40,804 bases of DNA from an uncultured Clostridia bacterium. GTDB taxonomy: Bacteria > Bacillota > Clostridia > Christensenellales > CAG-314. The notes below the pieces were generated by a model, which saw only the letters and a program-made list of their open reading frames with translations, searched no databases and had not been told where the DNA came from. The translations under genes and the position numbers were made by a program. How positions within the stretch are numbered: the stretch's first letter is position 1; each line of letters begins with the position of its first letter. The DNA is taken from positions 1-40,804 of the forward strand of contig CANQJK010000010.1 of NCBI GenBank assembly GCA_947624235.1, given 5' to 3'. Shown here piece after piece: positions 9,111 to 16,974 of the stretch.

Positions 9111-10646
9111 TTATTTTCTGCGTGCTAATTTCATATATACCAGCTCGTCTGCGGTCACGGTCGTAGATGTTGCGCCGTGATACACTATGTAAACGCCTTG
9201 GTACGATCCGCGTTTTATTTTGACGGCGGTGGTGTATTTGATGTTGTCGGATTTCCAACTGTGACTGATAAGCGGGGGTTTGGATCTCACTTTGTCGCCC
9301 ACATCCGTCAATATCTTGTTCAGCGTTGTTCTGCGCTGATGTATATCGTCCACGCGTTGCTTGCTTTTTTGCAAACTGTCTTTTATTTGGTTTGACTTTG
9401 TCAACAAATCGGATAGCTCGTTTTTGCCCGACGTCAGGTCGAAGCCCTTCGAGTAGTCCTTTTTGCCCATTCTTTGTGCCAAAAGAAAGTCGATTCTCAG
9501 CTTTTTTACTTCGGGCAACGCTTCGACGTTAGGTTCAAAGGCAAGCTTGTCAAAGGGAAACATCGGCGGAGCGTCGGTCTCCTTCAATTTTGCCACGTCG
9601 TTTTCCAAAATTGCCATCTCGCTTTGCAATCGTTCAAAGAACGAAACTGTTTCAGACAATGCGTTTTGTGCGGTCTCGTACAGAGCGTAGCAAGCCTCCT
9701 CTTTGTCGGTAGCGCTCAAAGTTACGGTTTGGGCGATATTGTTCACGTTTTGGGCAAGTTCGCTTGCCTGCGCGATGTTTTGTTTTAACGATCCAATTTC
9801 GTTCAGCCAGTCCGCTTGCCGTTGTTTCAGCGCTTCCGCCTGTTTGGCAGGTTGCTTGTATTCGACTATCGTCTGATCGATGTGTTCCAGCAGGCGGTCG
9901 CGGTGGTGCGAGGTCGTTTGCGTGGATATCTCGTGCCAGCGTTGGGAGATCTGCTTAAAATCGGCAAGACTATCCGCGTCCTCCGCAAACCAAAAGTCGT
10001 GCAGATCCTTTCGGAGGGTTTCGAACTTGACGTTTTTGCAGGTCGCCAAAGCTTCGAGCTTGCTCTCGTACAGAGACACAGCCAACCCCTCTTCCAATAG
10101 GCGAGAGGCATTCCAGTTAAAGCAGGTGGGACCTTTTTGCACTTTGTACATTCCGCGCAAGTTTACGTTGCGTTGAACGTTAAAGCCCTCTTTGGGGACG
10201 AGAGTTATTCCGTCCGTGTCCCAAGTGTCCGAGTTGTCCGCATCCTTGATTTTAGCGCTGAGCACATCGCGTTTCAGCTGTTCGGTCCCCTCTGCTTTTC
10301 CGTCTTGTACCAACCAAAATCTGTTGACATAACTGAACTTTTTTTTGTTTGGCACAATATATTTGCGATTTTTCGGATCGTCAGCGGTGTCGAAGAGCGC
10401 GCGCATAATGTCGCCCGACGGCGGAAACGAAATGGAGTTTTCCCACGGCATAAGCGCTTGATAAACGACCACTCTTGCCATGCCCCAAGTTACAAGTTGT
10501 TCGGCGTCCACTGTTTTAGGAATGCGTATACCGCCGATCTCGTAATTGTACAACCCGATCGTTTCCGAACGGTAAATGAACCAGTCGCCCTCTGTAAATT
10601 CGATGGGATCTATTTCCCAAGGTCTATCCGAAACCTTGTCGCTCAT
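9111..10646 (-). CDS. uncharacterised coiled-coil cluster protein, 511 aa
   Basis: No known family is evident. Residues 1 to about 180 form a mixed domain containing VNRFWLVQDGK and FNVQRNVNLRGMYKV. Residues from about 200 to 450 are rich in heptad-like Leu/Ala/Gln/Lys stretches and are probably a long coiled coil. The C-terminus has strands (YTTAVKIKRGSYQGVYIVYHG) followed by TVTADELVYMKLARRK. That end resembles the C-terminal end of the kinase encoded just upstream (SLTLEQMLNKGYIKRK), and residues 44-59 (KTVDAEQLVTWGMARV) look like a further copy. It starts 22 bp after the kinase stop, with AGG upstream. A structural or adaptor partner of the kinase is a reasonable inference. Confidence 0.75.
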   Translation of the reverse strand: MSDKVSDRPWEIDPIEFTEGDWFIYRSETIGLYNYEIGGIRIPKTVDAEQLVTWGMARVVVYQALMPWENSISFPPSGDIMRALFDTADDPKNRKYIVPNKKKFSYVNRFWLVQDGKAEGTEQLKRDVLSAKIKDADNSDTWDTDGITLVPKEGFNVQRNVNLRGMYKVQKGPTCFNWNASRLLEEGLAVSLYESKLEALATCKNVKFETLRKDLHDFWFAEDADSLADFKQISQRWHEISTQTTSHHRDRLLEHIDQTIVEYKQPAKQAEALKQRQADWLNEIGSLKQNIAQASELAQNVNNIAQTVTLSATDKEEACYALYETAQNALSETVSFFERLQSEMAILENDVAKLKETDAPPMFPFDKLAFEPNVEALPEVKKLRIDFLLAQRMGKKDYSKGFDLTSGKNELSDLLTKSNQIKDSLQKSKQRVDDIHQRRTTLNKILTDVGDKVRSKPPLISHSWKSDNIKYTTAVKIKRGSYQGVYIVYHGATSTTVTADELVYMKLARRK

Positions 10647-10668
10647 CCTTTACCTCCCGAGGTAATGT

Positions 10669-12486
10669 TTATTTGCGTTTGATGTAGCCTTTGTTGAGCA
10701 TTTGTTCCAGTGTCAAAGACTCGGAGCGTTTGTCGCTGAAATTGAATATGTATCTTGTTCCGCTAAACACGTCGCGCACAACGCTCACAACGTTGCTTGT
10801 GTCCGCGTCGGGATTTACTTCGTACAATTCTGCGTCGGCAGTGCGGAAGTTGATGCGTAGTGAGGACTTGACGGATTTGTCTACCGCAAGACCGCGCGTA
10901 ACAAGTTCTTTCGATGTTACCAACGTCATAAACTTGTCATATCTGTAATAGCCTACGCCCTTTGCCATATCTCTCACAAGTTTGTTGGATGTCACGACGC
11001 GCAAATTGTTGTCGCGAGGCCACAGCGTTGCAAGTTCCGCTTCGGTACAAAGCACGCCCATTTCCTTCAATTCGGCAAAATTTACTACTCTGTCAAAGCC
11101 ATCCACTTTTACAGCGTACTTGCCTTCAACAGACGCTCTCTTGGCACAAAGAGGTAGTGCGCCCTCGCCGTCCGACGGCCAAAGTTTGTGGCTCTCGTCA
11201 ATAGGAGGCTCGCCTTTACGTTTTACCAGTTTTTCTGCTTCGAGATCTTTTATCGAGCGAGTAAACCAAGTGGAACCACCGCTATTGTATTGATAGTTCG
11301 GTCTGCGCGCATGACGAATCGTGTATCCGTCGGGCAATGTCAATTCGTAGATTTCTCTGTGTTCTTCCCACAGCGGATTGCGTTGATATTTTGCGGGAAC
11401 GTTGGAGGCGTTTGCGCTTCTGAACAATTCGCACACCTGTTGAGCGGTGGGACGCGCATTGGGATCGGCGTCCATCATCCAACTGATCGCCGAATAGAGC
11501 AGGTCGGGCACGCTGTCGGGCAAGTTTAACTTGTAACCGCAAGCCAAAGCCAAACCGTAAGAGCTGTTTGTCAGCGGTTTACCGCTATCGGAAATCATAG
11601 GCAACAGGTTTAACCCGCTTGCTTCGCCGTAGTAGTACTCGTATATCGTAACGCCCAGCGCAAATATATCCGCCTTGTCGGTGATGCGTCGGAAGTCAAA
11701 CGCTTCAAATTGATCTTGATCTCCCTCGTCGGCTATGTTGAACAGCTCCTGCAATTCCGGCGAGAAGTAAGTTCCGCCCAAAATATTAAGCCAAGCGCCG
11801 TAGGGAACTGCTTGCCTGTACAGTTCATCAAGAACAATGGCGCAGTCGAAGTCGATAAGAACGGCTTTGAAGTTTCCGCCTTGACGGACGATCAGCGTAT
11901 TGCCTATTTTGAGGTCGCTGTGGACAATGCCCTTTTTGTGCAGTTTGTCCAATTCCTCCGCAAGGGAAGCAATGATGTCGTATTGTTGCCTTTCGCTCAG
12001 ATCCTTGAACAAAAGGGGTTTGTCCGAGTGTCCTACATCCGATTTTACCCAACGCGTAGCGTCGATGGAGTAGGTTTCGTCTCCCTTAAAGGAGATAGGC
12101 TCTTTCCAGTAGTCGGCGGGAGGGACGATGCAGTCGTCGCCGATGGAATTGACGACGCTTATCAACTTTTGTTTGTATGTGAGGAAAGCGTCCGATACCC
12201 TGTCCTTTTTGTCGTATTTATCTTTTGCTCTGCGCAGACTTTCCAATTCGGAATTTATCTTGTCGCGCGTCACAATGTCGGAAGCGTCGCAACTGCTGAG
12301 CTCGTTTTGAAGCTTGCTAATTTTTTGGTCGGTATTGAACCACTTTGGTTTTGCCGCGTGAATTTTTACTTGATAATCTTCTCCGCCGTAAAGCATATGA
12401 GCGATCAAATTACTTTGCGCTCCCGATTGCCAAATTTTAGAATTATCTGTTTCGCCGTTTGCAGGCGTAAAATCTGCTAATTTCAT
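10669..12486 (-). CDS. Ser/Thr protein kinase-like protein of the TerY-P type
   Basis: The 605-aa protein has a kinase domain: a catalytic loop IVHSDLKIGN (Asp191, Lys193, Asn196), a DFG equivalent IDFD (Asp212), GGTYFSPE as the activation-segment end, DIFALGVTIYE for helix F and RPTA at 345-348. The glycine loop is not recognisable; Lys41 in YQVKIHAAK is the likely ATP-binding lysine, and a charged helical insert (about 50-110) separates the N-lobe parts. Residues 375-605 hold repeats of a short [S/T]xxELxxxGL-like helix motif (about 410, 470, 499, 524, 591), also seen in the next protein. The start codon overlaps the phosphatase stop (TAATG), implying translational coupling. The catalytic triad is present, so it is probably active. 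Confidence 0.88.
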   Translation of the reverse strand: MKLADFTPANGETDNSKIWQSGAQSNLIAHMLYGGEDYQVKIHAAKPKWFNTDQKISKLQNELSSCDASDIVTRDKINSELESLRRAKDKYDKKDRVSDAFLTYKQKLISVVNSIGDDCIVPPADYWKEPISFKGDETYSIDATRWVKSDVGHSDKPLLFKDLSERQQYDIIASLAEELDKLHKKGIVHSDLKIGNTLIVRQGGNFKAVLIDFDCAIVLDELYRQAVPYGAWLNILGGTYFSPELQELFNIADEGDQDQFEAFDFRRITDKADIFALGVTIYEYYYGEASGLNLLPMISDSGKPLTNSSYGLALACGYKLNLPDSVPDLLYSAISWMMDADPNARPTAQQVCELFRSANASNVPAKYQRNPLWEEHREIYELTLPDGYTIRHARRPNYQYNSGGSTWFTRSIKDLEAEKLVKRKGEPPIDESHKLWPSDGEGALPLCAKRASVEGKYAVKVDGFDRVVNFAELKEMGVLCTEAELATLWPRDNNLRVVTSNKLVRDMAKGVGYYRYDKFMTLVTSKELVTRGLAVDKSVKSSLRINFRTADAELYEVNPDADTSNVVSVVRDVFSGTRYIFNFSDKRSESLTLEQMLNKGYIKRK

Positions 12487-14825
12487 TATTCTCCTCCGTT
12501 TTTCTTGTCACCGTCAGCGGTGGTGTTATTTTTGTCTTCCGACGTCGCTACGTCCGAGTGTTGTTGAGTTTCCGTGTCCGATACGCTTGCAGGGGTATCT
12601 TCCTTTTTTGTCGCCTGCTCCGTTGCGTCGGGTTTTTCGTCAATGGTCGCTTTGTCGTCACGCGGTGGCGTTTCAACAACGTTGTTTTCTTCGGTAGTTT
12701 CTGTGTCGGGCGTTGACGTATCTGGCACTTCTTCCGTTTGCGCATTTTCTGCAACAGTTGCTACCGTGTCGTCGGTTAATTGTTCGCTTGTCAACGGCGC
12801 AGTCGTCTGTGGTTCGGCGGGGTGTTCCGCTTCCTCTTCTACCTTGCCGATATTCAACGCCTTTTGAAGTTCGTCATTGTCTATTTTGCGTTCGCAGTCT
12901 GTTGGCAAAAGCACAGCTTCGCGCTCTTTGTCGTTGTCGCCGTGGAAGCACTTGTCAAACCAACTGTAAAGTGCCAAAATTTTCTCTGCTTCGTAGTTTA
13001 TCTTGTCCGCTGTCAGTTCGAGGACACGTTCGCCGAATCCACATTTGCTGAGCAATTGCAGATCTTCCTTGGACATTATAACGTGTCTGTGCGGTTCTGT
13101 TTTCCAGCTTTCGGGAATTTCTCCGTTTACTTGTTGACACTCTTTCCAATCTTCCACAGCCGTGTTAAATACCGCCACGCGCCTGTTTATCGGTTTGAGC
13201 AAGCTGTTAAATCTGAATCCTTCCGCTTTTTGCGTATGCTCAAAACCCCACAGATTACATTCTGTGCTCTCGCTTTTTGCCTCTACCAAGGAGGCGTACG
13301 CTTGTTCGTATCTTTCTTTATTTAACAAACTGCCTATAAATTCGCAAAAACCGGGATCATCTTGAACATATTCCTCGATTTCCGCATCTTTTTGTCTTGC
13401 AGACGAATCTACATGAGGCTCCGAGTAGGGCACGTCCTCGCCATTTTCGTGCAGAGTTACAAGCGTATTGTAGAGCTTGTCGATAAACGTGTCTTCCGTG
13501 TTGCGCAATACCGAGAAAATCTCCAACGGGCTACTTTGTCCGAAGAAACGGGCGCTCAGTGTTCCGCTGTCATCCTTTTTGATAGAGTTGAAGGGCTCTC
13601 CCGAATAAGTTTCGCTCTTTCCCTGCGCACATCCCTGTCCGTAAAAATTGAAAACTACTTCCCGCACAAAATCGTCGAAGGAATAGCAACGGCGCAGAGC
13701 CTGCAAAAAGTTGTACTCAAACATAAAGTCGTTGGCTTTCAATTCGCCGTAGGGCATGACATATTTGCCTTTGAAAAGAGGTGAGGAACTTCCGCTACCC
13801 GGGCAGGTGTCGTATACGCCGTCCGAGCATGCTATCAACGCGCAGGGCGCTTCCGTTTCCACTATCCTTGCGCGAAGCGTGGCGTAAGGCGTGCCGAAAA
13901 TCGTATACGGTTTGGTGCCGTAGTGTATCAGGTTGTCCATTGAACCGTCCGATTGAGCGTCGTCGATAGATATTTGCTGAACGCCCTCTTTTTCGTTTAC
14001 AAGGTAGCAACGGCAATCGCCTACGTTATATGCAACTGCGGATATCTTGTTTGTATCCTTGTCGTAAACGTAAAACCAGCAAGCAAGCGTGCAGGGAAGA
14101 AAATACATCAATTTTTCGTCTGCCTTGTCTGTGTCGTCGTAGCTGAATATCTTTTCTATATTGGTCCACAACTCGCCTTTGCTTGTGTAGCATTTGTTTT
14201 TGTGATCGTATTCGCCACGAAGATAAATTTCTATTTCGTTGCGCAACTCTTTTACGTTACCCTCGTTAAAATGTTTCCAACCTCTTTTCTGCGCATAGCG
14301 ACGGAATTTGTAAAAAATTCCTACGCTTACAATGCGGGACGCCAATGATTGACTGTCTCTTTTGTAGAAAGGCGTAACGGTCTGACTGTTTGCGGGATCC
14401 GTCCACTCTGCGGAGTTTACCGCAAAAAATCCGTCTGTGGGCACATCTGCAAAACTGCGCAATGCGTAGTTGAGCGCCTCATTGTCTTGAAAAAATGCGT
14501 CTCCGTACAGCGTACGCAAAAACTTTTCCAACTTTTGCTCTTTCGTTTCGCAATCTTTAACAAATTCTTCCAAGGATCTGTGAGTAAAAGATCCGTTGCC
14601 CAAGCCGTCGTCGGCAATGACGATGCCGTATTTGTAGGTGTGACCGTCGATGGTTTTGTCTTCTAACTCCTCAGCGATAGGGTAGGCGTCTCCGCCGTAC
14701 CAACCGAGAGCTTGAAGTGCGTTTTTTCTTTCGGAATATATGGAAATCAGACCCTTGCGCATTTTTCCCAACGATTCGGGGAAAGTTTTGGCATTTACAC
14801 GATATCCTATTGTTTCTTTTGCCAT
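12486..14825 (-). CDS. large PP2C-type phosphatase of the TerY-P type
   Basis: The 779-aa product carries a PP2C-like domain in residues 1 to about 470: GGDAYPIAEE and IVIADDGLGNG (metal-binding Asp72/Asp73-Gly), YNVGDCRCYLV (GDSR equivalent), LIACSDGVYDTC, and KKDDSGTLS as the late DNxT equivalent. Family PP2Cs are about 250 aa; here there are inserts and a second helical domain (about 480-660). Residues from about 670 to the end form a Thr/Glu/Asp-rich, probably disordered tail, a likely kinase substrate. The ATG follows AAAGGAGTATTGAT. Upstream, a terminator-like hairpin separates it from the vWA gene; downstream it overlaps the kinase by one base. It should counteract the kinase. Confidence 0.87.
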   Translation of the reverse strand: MAKETIGYRVNAKTFPESLGKMRKGLISIYSERKNALQALGWYGGDAYPIAEELEDKTIDGHTYKYGIVIADDGLGNGSFTHRSLEEFVKDCETKEQKLEKFLRTLYGDAFFQDNEALNYALRSFADVPTDGFFAVNSAEWTDPANSQTVTPFYKRDSQSLASRIVSVGIFYKFRRYAQKRGWKHFNEGNVKELRNEIEIYLRGEYDHKNKCYTSKGELWTNIEKIFSYDDTDKADEKLMYFLPCTLACWFYVYDKDTNKISAVAYNVGDCRCYLVNEKEGVQQISIDDAQSDGSMDNLIHYGTKPYTIFGTPYATLRARIVETEAPCALIACSDGVYDTCPGSGSSSPLFKGKYVMPYGELKANDFMFEYNFLQALRRCYSFDDFVREVVFNFYGQGCAQGKSETYSGEPFNSIKKDDSGTLSARFFGQSSPLEIFSVLRNTEDTFIDKLYNTLVTLHENGEDVPYSEPHVDSSARQKDAEIEEYVQDDPGFCEFIGSLLNKERYEQAYASLVEAKSESTECNLWGFEHTQKAEGFRFNSLLKPINRRVAVFNTAVEDWKECQQVNGEIPESWKTEPHRHVIMSKEDLQLLSKCGFGERVLELTADKINYEAEKILALYSWFDKCFHGDNDKEREAVLLPTDCERKIDNDELQKALNIGKVEEEAEHPAEPQTTAPLTSEQLTDDTVATVAENAQTEEVPDTSTPDTETTEENNVVETPPRDDKATIDEKPDATEQATKKEDTPASVSDTETQQHSDVATSEDKNNTTADGDKKNGGE

Positions 14826-14854
14826 ATCAATACTCCTTTAATGTACTTTCAAAA

Positions 14855-14891
14855 AAATGCGCGGTATGCCACTACGGCACTCCGCGCATTT
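14855..14891 (-). terminator. terminator or attenuator between the vWA gene and the phosphatase-kinase operon
   Basis: Read on the minus strand, AAATGCGCGG ... CCGCGCATTT is a perfect 10-bp stem with further inner pairing, followed directly by T residues. It lies 14 bp past the 14905 stop and 30 bp before the phosphatase start. No good promoter fits in the remaining 30 bp, so the phosphatase operon is probably reached by read-through. Confidence 0.75.
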
Positions 14892-14904
14892 ATGGTTTCA
14901 AATC

Positions 14905-15627
14905 TTACACACAGCCACTTCTGACGATTTCTTTAATAATGATATCGTAGTTAATGTCTTCCAATCCCTTTGCGGCGTCAACGGGAGTAGAGGTGGTGTT
15001 CTCCCAACCCTTGAGTTGGTCCCAACTGTGACCTGCGATCGTTCCGTCGGGAACAAACAGGACAAGTCTCTTCTTTCTGGGGTGAAGTTTCGTAACTGCA
15101 TTTTGAGCGTCGTCTTCGTGCCAGATTTGTTCCATTTCGGCGATATCTTTGGGGTAGAGATCCGATTGATATCCCGCGCAACCGTCTCTTTCTTGAAGGT
15201 TAAGGGGAGAAGCGTCGGACATTACCACTATGATGTGACGTCCGTTATCCGATCCGAAACGAGTCCAATCGGAGTTCATTGCGATGAACAAAGCTTCGAG
15301 TCCGTTTTCGGGAATGTCTCCGCCACGGTTTTCGATATTGATGCCGTTGATAGACGCTTGGAACTTGTCCAATTCGTCGGGAAGAGTGAAGAACTCTGTC
15401 GAGTGAATAGCGTCCTCGCCTTCTTGACCGAAATCTGCGAAGTCTATCACGCGAACGCGCAGTTGGTTGACGATTTTACCCTCACTTTCCATTCCCTTTA
15501 CGATATCGTCGCCGAGAGAAAGCACTCTTTCGCGCACCTTTTCGATGATGGGCGTCATGCTTCCCGTTGCGTCGATAACGAACACTATATCCAGTTTGTA
15601 AGTTTGTTGACCTTGAAGATCTGCCAT
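14905..15627 (-). CDS. vWA protein (TerY-like), paralogue 1, intact MIDAS
   Basis: This 240-aa protein is almost entirely one vWA domain of the TerY type. MIDAS elements are all present: VIDATGSM (DxTxS), RGGDIPENGLEAL, and MSDASPL. The remainder includes a conserved RDGCAGYQSDLYP stretch and a LVLFVPDGTIAGHSWDQL strand-turn near the end, shared with the three paralogues upstream. No signal peptide is present, so it acts in the cytoplasm. The ATG follows GGAGGTAAAACA. It has its own promoter (15715-15743) and a hairpin after its stop. Being the only one of the four with every metal ligand in place, it is the best candidate for the functional TerY partner of the phosphatase and kinase. Confidence 0.9.
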   Translation of the reverse strand: MADLQGQQTYKLDIVFVIDATGSMTPIIEKVRERVLSLGDDIVKGMESEGKIVNQLRVRVIDFADFGQEGEDAIHSTEFFTLPDELDKFQASINGINIENRGGDIPENGLEALFIAMNSDWTRFGSDNGRHIIVVMSDASPLNLQERDGCAGYQSDLYPKDIAEMEQIWHEDDAQNAVTKLHPRKKRLVLFVPDGTIAGHSWDQLKGWENTTSTPVDAAKGLEDINYDIIIKEIVRSGCV

Positions 15628-15714
15628 TGTTTTACCTCCGTAAAATGTTGTAAAGTATTTTCACTTCGAAAGTTTTGACGTTGTCCGTCAATGCTACTCG
15701 TTATGACATATTTT

Positions 15715-15743
15715 AGTGTAGCATATTTGTTAACAAATTGCAA
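15715..15743 (-). promoter_or_regulatory. promoter of vWA paralogue 1
   Basis: On the minus strand: TTGCAA (15743-15738), a 17-bp spacer and TACACT (15720-15715), about 90 bp upstream of the ATG at 15627. The spacer contains the palindrome TTTGTTAACAAA, a possible operator. The leader is conserved in the duplicated copy. Confidence 0.6.
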
Positions 15744-15853
15744 TAGGTTAAAAATATATTTTTCAAAAAATTTTTACAAATTCTGTGATTTTACCCATTT
15801 ATTATGCTTATCTTGCCAAATCGCACAGATAATTTGATTTTTCTCAAAGAAAA

Positions 15854-15877
15854 TCCGACGTCTGTATCGACGTCGGA
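15854..15877 (-). terminator. terminator of vWA paralogue 2
   Basis: TCCGACGTC and GACGTCGGA form a perfect 9-bp stem with a 6-nt loop. On the minus strand it is followed by TTTTCTTT, and it lies 67 bp past the stop at 15944. The plus strand has no T run here. Confidence 0.7.
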
Positions 15878-15943
15878 CCAAAGAAAGGCATAAATTGCCC
15901 CAAAACCGAAAGAGTTAATTGGCGAATTTTATGCCTGTCGGAT

Positions 15944-16660
15944 TTAGAATGGTAGGTCAGGATAGCGCAATATCGCTACCCCAATCTGCTCACACATTTC
16001 TGAAAATTCTGAAATTGGATGGGTGTAGGTTTTCTCCCAGCCCTTTATTTGATCCCAGGTGCGACCGGCGATCGTTCCATCGGGAACGAACAAAAAGAGC
16101 ATCTTTCTTTTGGGATTAAGTTTCGTAATTGCATTTTGAGCGTCTTCTTCGCTCCATAGCTCTTCCATTTCTTCGATATCTCTGGGGAATAGAATCGATA
16201 TATATCCAGCGCAACCGTCTTTTTCATGAAGTTCAAAGGGCAAAGTGTTGGATATGACCACAATGATGTGATGTCCAATATCCGCACCGAAACTTGTCCA
16301 GTCGGATTCCATGGCAATAAACAAAGCTTCCAGTCCGTTTCCGAAAAGTCTTATGACATGGTTTTTGATATCGATGCCGTTGACTGCATCACGTAATTTG
16401 TCTTTTTCGTCAGGAAGAGTAAAAAACTCCGTCGAGTGTAAGGCGTCCTCTCCTTCCGTGGCGAAGTCTGCAAAATCTATTAAGCGAACGCGCAGTTGGC
16501 TGACTAAATAGTTGGCATCAGCCATTTCCTTTACGATATAGTCGCCGAAAGAAAGCACTTTTTCGCGCACTTGTTCCATGTGGGACGTCATGCTTCCCGT
16601 TGTGTCGATAACGAACGTTATATCCAGTTTGTAAGTTTGTCGACCTAAAAGATCATCCAT
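15944..16660 (-). CDS. vWA protein (TerY-like), paralogue 2, degenerate MIDAS
   Basis: The 238-aa protein is a tandem-duplicate relative of the 14905-15627 and 16975-17682 products. It retains VIDTTGSM, but the RGGDIPENGLEAL loop has become NHVIRLFGNGLEAL and the SDASP motif is SNTLP, so two of the acidic metal-site positions are gone. Conserved DGCAGY and FVPDGTIAGRTWDQ segments show the fold is kept. The frame is open for 56 further codons upstream, but ATG 16660 matches the paralogue starts and has the same GGAGGTAAAACA ribosome site. It appears to be a single-gene transcript with its own promoter and terminator. It may be a non-metal-binding scaffold or decoy. Confidence 0.88.
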   Translation of the reverse strand: MDDLLGRQTYKLDITFVIDTTGSMTSHMEQVREKVLSFGDYIVKEMADANYLVSQLRVRLIDFADFATEGEDALHSTEFFTLPDEKDKLRDAVNGIDIKNHVIRLFGNGLEALFIAMESDWTSFGADIGHHIIVVISNTLPFELHEKDGCAGYISILFPRDIEEMEELWSEEDAQNAITKLNPKRKMLFLFVPDGTIAGRTWDQIKGWEKTYTHPISEFSEMCEQIGVAILRYPDLPF

Positions 16661-16747
16661 TGTTTTACCTCCGTAAAATGTTGTAAAGTATTTTCGTTTC
16701 GAAAGTTTTGACGGTGTCCGTCGCTGTTGCTGGTTATGACATTTCTG

Positions 16748-16776
16748 AGTATAACATATTCGTCGGCAAATTGCAT
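16748..16776 (-). promoter_or_regulatory. promoter of vWA paralogue 2
   Basis: On the minus strand the position equivalent to the copy 1 promoter reads ATGCAA, a 17-bp spacer and TATACT (16753-16748). Its -10 is better and its -35 worse than in copy 1, and the TTTGTTAACAAA palindrome has been lost, so control of the two copies has diverged. Confidence 0.55.
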
Positions 16777-16884
16777 CGTTTTCGGTACATTTTTTCGAAA
16801 ATTTTACAAATTCTGTGATTTTACCCATTTATTATGATCATCTTGCCAAATCGCACAGATATTTTAGTCTTTTTCAAAGAATGA

Positions 16885-16908
16885 TCCGACGTTGATATAA
16901 GCGTCGGA
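16885..16908 (-). terminator. terminator of the vWA 4-3 transcript
   Basis: TCCGACG and CGTCGGA form a 7-bp stem (an eighth G-T pair is possible) with a loop of about 10 nt, equivalent to the copy 1 hairpin. It lies 67 bp past the stop at 16975. The T run after it on the minus strand is interrupted (ATCATTCTTT), so it is weaker than copy 1. Confidence 0.55.
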
Positions 16909-16974
16909 CCAAAGAAGGGCATAAATTGTCCCAAAACCGAAAGAGTTAATTGGCGAATTTTATGTCTGTCGGAC

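Larger units (their letters stand above)
15628..15943. repeat. duplicated intergenic block, copy 1
   Basis: This 316-bp gene-free stretch closely matches 16661-16974 throughout: the leader before the ATG, the AT-rich promoter region, TTACAAATTCTGTGATTTTA, CTTGCCAAATCGCACAGATA, a hairpin, and ACCGAAAGAGTTAATTGGCG. Together with the flanking vWA genes it shows a tandem duplication of a unit of about 1 kb (gene plus control region). Confidence 0.85.
16661..16974. repeat. duplicated intergenic block, copy 2
   Basis: This block matches 15628-15943 over its whole length with scattered substitutions. It carries the vWA paralogue 2 promoter and the terminator of paralogue 3. No gene is present. Confidence 0.85.
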
